Source: Roseiarcus sp050013275 (GTDB lineage Bacteria; Pseudomonadota; Alphaproteobacteria; Rhizobiales; Beijerinckiaceae). Taken from it: a DNA stretch of 9,185 nt. Below the pieces are notes generated by a model that was not told the DNA's origin, ran no database searches, and saw nothing but the letters and a program-made list of their open reading frames with translations. The DNA is taken from positions 1-9,185 of the forward strand of contig JBEKFO010000138.1 of NCBI GenBank assembly GCA_050013275.1, written 5' to 3'. Position numbers and translations under genes: made by a program. Below are positions 5,564 through 9,185 of the stretch, piece after piece; position 1 is the stretch's first letter, and each line of letters starts with the position of its first letter.

Positions 5564-6207
5564 CGATTGTTCCCTTGATCCTGATCCTCGGCGCCGCGCT
5601 CCTCATCGGCGTCGGCGGTTATCTCTTCGGCGTGCGTCGCGGCTACGCCGCGCGAGAGGCGTTGCGCGCGCAAACGCTTCGCCAAGCCCAGGAACTCGAC
5701 AGCGCGCACGCGGAACTGGCGCAGAAGGCGCATTCGCAGGAACAAAGCTTGCGCGCGACGATCGAGCAAGCCTTGGCGCCGTTCGTCCAGCGCGATCAAC
5801 TGACCCTCGATCTTACGCGCCTGAGGCTCGGCCAGGGCGATCGGCGCGACCTGACGCAACTGCTCGACAGAATCGCCGAGGCGGGCGGGTTCTCCGATGT
5901 CGTCTTGAGCGACGAAGAAGGACTGCCGCTGGCCGCCAACAAGCGCGCGCGCGACGGCGACCGACTGGCGGCCGGTTCGTCCCTCATCCTGTTGATGGTC
6001 GACCGCATCGCCAAGTCGGATCAGGCGCCGCCGCAGGCGGTCCTCCTGCACGGCGAAGGCGGGCGAACGACGCTGTACCGGATGTTCCGCGCGCAAGATC
6101 GCCGCCTCACGCTGACCGCCGTGGCGCCCAACGACTTGCGCCTGACGCCGAGCGCGCTCGACCCGGCGCTCGTCGGCGTGCGCCGCATGCTCGCCAGCGG
6201 AAACTAG
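5560..6207 (+). CDS. Membrane-anchored coiled-coil protein with divergent Roadblock-like domain
   Basis: The 215-residue protein begins with a transmembrane helix (about 3-24, IVPLILILGAALLIGVGGYLF). Basic residues VRRGYAAR follow and favour a cytoplasmic C-terminus. Residues about 28-78 are a charged, glutamine-rich helix likely to form a coiled coil. Residues about 96-188 resemble a Roadblock/LC7 fold: a helix LTQLLDRIAEAGG, 'FSDVVLSDEEGLPLAANK', a long hydrophobic helix SLILLMVDRIAK, then strands AVLLHGEGG, TLYRMF and LTLTAV. Compare ALISEDGLMIAS in the first gene of the operon. The similarity is structural and by eye, so it is less certain than for that gene. The ATG overlaps the preceding stop. 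The protein could pair with the first-gene Roadblock domain at the membrane and be tied to the OmpA protein. It ends 25 bases from the convergent gene on the other strand. Confidence 0.8.
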   Translation: MTIVPLILILGAALLIGVGGYLFGVRRGYAAREALRAQTLRQAQELDSAHAELAQKAHSQEQSLRATIEQALAPFVQRDQLTLDLTRLRLGQGDRRDLTQLLDRIAEAGGFSDVVLSDEEGLPLAANKRARDGDRLAAGSSLILLMVDRIAKSDQAPPQAVLLHGEGGRTTLYRMFRAQDRRLTLTAVAPNDLRLTPSALDPALVGVRRMLASGN

Positions 6208-6232
6208 CGCGCCGCCCCGCCGGTCGATCGGC

Positions 6233-8956
6233 CTAGTACTCCCGGTACGTGCGCCCCGGCGGCGACCACGGGTTCGCGCCGCCCTCCGGGGGGTAAACGG
6301 GCCGGCGGCCATAGGGTTCCTGGTACGGGCCGCCGGGCCGCCGTGGACGCCATTCCGGACGTCGCGGAACCGCGGGAACGCATCGGCCGTCGTAGCGCCT
6401 GATCTCGCCCGGTCCGCACCCTCTGGGCGCCCGAAGATTGACGCAAGCGCCGTTGAGCGGCGTCAGTCCGGGCGGACAAAGGAACGGGGCGCCGATGCGG
6501 TGACAGAGATTGTCCGCTCCCGGCGCCTCGCCCGCCGGGCAATTGATCACACAACGTCCGTTTTCGGCATGGTAGCCAGGATTGCACGCATGCTCGCAAT
6601 GGCCGTCGCGCACGTCCTGCCTCGGGCAGCATTCTCCGCCGGGCATGCGAACGGCGCCGCCCGGGCAGGCTTGCACGCACTTGCCGTTCTGGACGTCTTC
6701 CCGGGTGCAGCACTCTCCGTTGGGGAGGCGGATTGCGCCCTCCGGGCAGGCTTGCACGCACTTGCCGTCACGCACGTCCTGCCTCGGGCAGCATTGACCG
6801 TCGGGCAGGCGGATCGCGCCCTCCGGGCAGGCTTGCACGCACTTGCCGTCATGCACGTCCTGCCTCGGGCAGCATTGACCGTCGGGCAGGCGGATCGCGC
6901 CTTCCGGGCAGGCTTGCACGCACTTGCCGTCGCGCACGTCGCGCTCGGGGCAGCATCGCCCGTCGGGCAATCCGACCTCGCCGTAGCCGCAGCACCTGCG
7001 CGACCGCCAAGCCGTCTCGCCGGGCGGGCAGATCTGCTCGCAGCCGCCGCGCAAGTCGGCCTGAGCGCCCGCCGGACAACGAGCGACCCACGCGCATTGG
7101 ATCGAATCGCCGGGTCCGCGCAGCGGCGCGGCGCCGATCGGGCAGCCCAGATTGCCGCCGCGCAGCGGCTCGCATTCGCCATTGGCGCCGGGCATCGTGC
7201 CGCGCGGGCAGCATTGCACGCCTTCGCCGTGGCCCGGCGGGCACCGCGGCGGCCGACACAGGCTGCCGAAGCGCGTGAAGTCCGGCGGACAGGCCGACGG
7301 TCCCGGCCAATCCGGGATCGCGGTCACGGGCATGGGGAGGACCAACGCGCTCCGAGCGCAACCGCGCGGGATCGCGATGTCGCCGAGATGGCCGTGAAAG
7401 GCGGGATTGCCCGAATCGTCGAAATAATTGGCGAAATAGCTCTGCAGCGGCGGAACGTTGTCGGGTCGCACCGCCTCGACCGCATTGCCTTGCAAGCCGT
7501 TGAGCGGCAGCGGTCCGCTCGCGGCGAGTTGGGCGGCGACGGCTGGGTCGTCGGCGGCGCGCAGTTGCTCGCCCGTCGTCCACAGGAAAGCGCCGCAGGC
7601 GCCCGAGTCGAGACTGCCGTCCTGCCGATAGCCGAAGCCGATCGCGACGCCGCCATTGGCGTTGCGCAGCGCGGCGGCGAAGCCGATCGCGTATTCGTCA
7701 GGCTCGGCCTGCCAGGTCGGGGGCGCGGCGGCGTCGAGTTGCAGCAGGCGATAGCGCAGCGTCCGGCTCGTCGCCGGTTGCGCCAGGGTGAGGAAATCGA
7801 AAGCGCCGGTCGGCGCGCCGCGTTCGGCGAGGATCATGGCGCCGCGATCGTCGAAGACGATCTTGGAAATCTCGCTGGGGGCGTCCCCCGGCGGGACTTG
7901 GACCTCGATGCGCGCGTCGGCGCCGAAGCCGCCGTTCGGCAAGATCGCGACGGACCAGACGCCGAGGCCGTCGGCGACCGCGTAGTAAAGGCGGCCGGCG
8001 TGGACCGCGAGGCCGAAAACGCGCCGCTCGGGCGGCGCATAGCCCCAGCTCGCGGGGTCCTGGCTGTGGAAGTTCGGGCTGGCGATGTCGAGGCGATTGG
8101 CGGGATCGAACGCGACCGCGGGCAGGCCCGCCGCCTTGCGGCCGTCGACGCCGTGGTCGTAGCGGCCGATCTCGGCGCCGTTGAGGCCGAAGCGATGGAT
8201 CATGCCGGTCGCCCGATCGGCGACGAACAGGGTGTTGGAGACGGGATCGAAAGCCAAGCCGCCGAGGGCCGGGCCGGGATTGGGCGCGCCGTCCAGCGTC
8301 ACGTTGGCGAACAGCGAGACCGCCCCGCTGGCGCCGTCGATGCGCCAGATCGAACCCGGCCCGCCCTGCATCGCCGCGGGGCCGAACAGGCCCGACATGA
8401 ATGCGGCGCCCGGCGCGCCGTCGGCCAGCCGCTGGGGCGGCTTGCCGGCCTCGCTCGCCGGCAGGACGATGGGCAGGCCGTAAGCCGAGCTGGCGGCAAG
8501 GTAGATGTTCGGCGGAACCGCCTTGTCCAGCGCGACCGCGAAGACCTGGCCGACTTGCGCCGCCGTCACGGTGAACGGCTTGGGCGCCGGCAACACTTGC
8601 GCTTGCGGCGGGCCGCCGGCGTTGCGCAGATCGACGACACGCGCCGACGGGCCGTTGGGATCGATGAAGGTCACGGCGACCGGGTCGACCCCTTGCGGCG
8701 TCGGCGTCATCGCGCTGGCGCCGGAAAAGCCGCTGACCGCCGCTTCGCCGTCGACGATGACCGGGCCGCCGCTCGATTGCGCCGCGGCGGGATTGTCGAG
8801 CGCCGGCGCCGTCAGGCCGAAGCCGCACAGCAGCGCCGAGAGCGCGATCCTTGCGCTTAGGGCCTTCACGCCCAGCGCGCGCGGCGCGGAGTCGGTGTTG
8901 GAAGTTTCGGCGCCGCGACGAATCAAAGCTGCGGCGGCTCGGATTGCTGCGTACAT
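6233..8956 (-). CDS. Large exported protein: beta-propeller-like region plus Cys-rich repeats
   Basis: The 907-residue protein starts at ATG 8956, chosen because GGGAGGGG lies five bases or less upstream; an in-frame ATG at 9118 has no such support. Residues about 35-59 form a signal peptide, with a hydrophobic core IALSALLCGFGLTA and a probable cut after PAAA, preceded by an unusually long N-terminal region. Residues about 65-545 contain repeated strand patterns (SIWRID, LGGLAFDPVSNTLFVAD, AVAFDPANRLDIAS, FGLAVHAGRLYYAVADG, ISKIVFDDRGAMILAERG) typical of NHL/SMP-30-like beta-propellers. Residues 555-860 are Cys-rich with many CPxG motifs, including five 27-residue repeats at 656-790. The last 45 residues are a Pro/Arg/Tyr-rich basic tail. 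Location is periplasmic, cell-surface or secreted, and the many cysteines suggest disulfides. I do not recognise a specific function; binding of a surface ligand, metal or protein partner is possible. No catalytic motif is seen. The gene is convergent with the operon. Confidence 0.88.
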   Translation of the reverse strand: MYAAIRAAAALIRRGAETSNTDSAPRALGVKALSARIALSALLCGFGLTAPALDNPAAAQSSGGPVIVDGEAAVSGFSGASAMTPTPQGVDPVAVTFIDPNGPSARVVDLRNAGGPPQAQVLPAPKPFTVTAAQVGQVFAVALDKAVPPNIYLAASSAYGLPIVLPASEAGKPPQRLADGAPGAAFMSGLFGPAAMQGGPGSIWRIDGASGAVSLFANVTLDGAPNPGPALGGLAFDPVSNTLFVADRATGMIHRFGLNGAEIGRYDHGVDGRKAAGLPAVAFDPANRLDIASPNFHSQDPASWGYAPPERRVFGLAVHAGRLYYAVADGLGVWSVAILPNGGFGADARIEVQVPPGDAPSEISKIVFDDRGAMILAERGAPTGAFDFLTLAQPATSRTLRYRLLQLDAAAPPTWQAEPDEYAIGFAAALRNANGGVAIGFGYRQDGSLDSGACGAFLWTTGEQLRAADDPAVAAQLAASGPLPLNGLQGNAVEAVRPDNVPPLQSYFANYFDDSGNPAFHGHLGDIAIPRGCARSALVLPMPVTAIPDWPGPSACPPDFTRFGSLCRPPRCPPGHGEGVQCCPRGTMPGANGECEPLRGGNLGCPIGAAPLRGPGDSIQCAWVARCPAGAQADLRGGCEQICPPGETAWRSRRCCGYGEVGLPDGRCCPERDVRDGKCVQACPEGAIRLPDGQCCPRQDVHDGKCVQACPEGAIRLPDGQCCPRQDVRDGKCVQACPEGAIRLPNGECCTREDVQNGKCVQACPGGAVRMPGGECCPRQDVRDGHCEHACNPGYHAENGRCVINCPAGEAPGADNLCHRIGAPFLCPPGLTPLNGACVNLRAPRGCGPGEIRRYDGRCVPAVPRRPEWRPRRPGGPYQEPYGRRPVYPPEGGANPWSPPGRTYREY
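6587..6991 (-). repeat. Five tandem 81-bp repeats encoding a 27-residue Cys-rich unit
   Basis: The units lie at residues 656-682, 683-709, 710-736, 737-763 and 764-790. Each has the pattern C-x11-C-C-x9-C, with the core LPDGQCCPRQDV and DGKCVQA. The second and third units differ by a single residue (H/R in the DV-x-DG segment). The shared string GGGCAGGCTTGCACGC recurs on the plus strand at 6663, 6744, 6825 and 6906, exactly 81 bases apart. The first and last units are the most diverged, consistent with internal duplication from the middle. Confidence 0.92.
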
Positions 8957-9185
8957 AGGCCCCTCCCAAGGCGACAAACGGCGCTTAGACCATCGCAGGC
9001 AAGGCGTATCGGTAGGCAATCGTAGGGCTATGCCGACCAATATCGCCGCATTCGCCGTCCGACGCAAATTCGCGATGGCGACGCCGGATGACGCAAGCCT
9101 GGTTACGGGACGGAGCACCTACCCAACGTCGCAACGCCATTGGGCGGCGCCTCGTCAGGCGCCGCCGCGTGGCGACTCGCGGCCG
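8957..9185. other. Upstream region of the Cys-rich protein gene
   Basis: The minus-strand ribosome site GGGAGGGG lies within 8960-8967. I see no convincing promoter hexamers and no gene in the remaining bases. The frame of the downstream gene stays open to 9118 but shows no recognisable protein. Confidence 0.5.
9143..9166. other. Perfect GC-rich hairpin, 10-bp stem with CGTC loop
   Basis: GGCGGCGCCT (9143-9152) and AGGCGCCGCC (9157-9166) are exact inverted copies around CGTC. No T-run follows on either strand, so an intrinsic terminator is only one possibility. It could serve a gene beyond the right edge, or be a small dispersed palindrome. Confidence 0.45.

Noticed and set aside
6208..6232. 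Bidirectional terminator between the convergent genes
   Set aside because: Only a 4-bp stem (GCCG...CGGC) and no T-run are present, which is too weak to call.
6587..6991. CRISPR-like periodic repeats
   Set aside because: The 81-base units are contiguous, keep the reading frame and encode a Cys-patterned protein repeat. There are no unique spacers.
6500..8860. 786-codon open frame on the plus strand with repeats such as 'AGLHALAV'
   Set aside because: It lies opposite the Cys-rich propeller gene, and the repeats are simply the antisense reading of the 81-bp units. The minus-strand reading has a signal peptide, domain patterns and a strong ribosome site.

Overview
The window is GC-rich, with strong G/C preference at third codon positions in the main genes. 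It looks like the chromosome of an alphaproteobacterium of the Rhizobiales/Hyphomicrobiales type. Two things suggest this: an N-terminal 'DYY' domain of a kind I recall as frequent in Bradyrhizobium-like proteomes, and a CGTCATTGC...GCAATGACG bounded repeat at 1075-1165 of the type scattered through such genomes. The exact genus cannot be read from this sequence.

Left part (1-2836): A gene on the minus strand runs off the left edge. Its visible 189 residues are the start of a protein with a PD-(D/E)XK-type nuclease domain resembling the DUF4297/Cap4 dsDNA endonucleases of defence systems. About 690 bp without a convincing gene follow; this stretch is less GC-rich by eye and ends near the repeat. 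Next come a single short-chain dehydrogenase/reductase gene (1259-2032) and about 800 bp of gene-poor DNA. That second gap holds a possible promoter and a 16-bp AT-rich dyad upstream of the main operon.

Centre (2837-6207): Four plus-strand genes in close order look like one operon. They encode (i) a protein with an N-terminal DYY domain, a linker of twelve 7-residue repeats and a C-terminal Roadblock/LC7 (MglB-like) domain; (ii) a metallo-beta-lactamase-fold protein of the oxygen-binding di-iron (ODP) type without a flavodoxin domain; (iii) an inner-membrane-anchored protein with a Pro/Ala-rich spacer and a peptidoglycan-binding OmpA domain; and (iv) a membrane-anchored coiled-coil protein with a divergent Roadblock-like domain, whose start overlaps the previous stop as ATGA. 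Together these suggest an envelope-anchored complex with cytoplasmic Roadblock modules and a di-iron O2/NO/redox sensor or reductase. No small GTPase, the usual Roadblock partner, is in the window. This operon is the best candidate here for an undescribed system. Its first gene also carries an internal Shine-Dalgarno site and ATG exactly at the linker/Roadblock boundary.

Right part (6233-9185): A convergent minus-strand gene encodes a large exported protein. It has a signal peptide, a beta-propeller-like region and a Cys-rich C-terminal half with five 27-residue repeats encoded by 81-bp DNA units. The window ends in its upstream region, which contains a perfect 10-bp GC hairpin.
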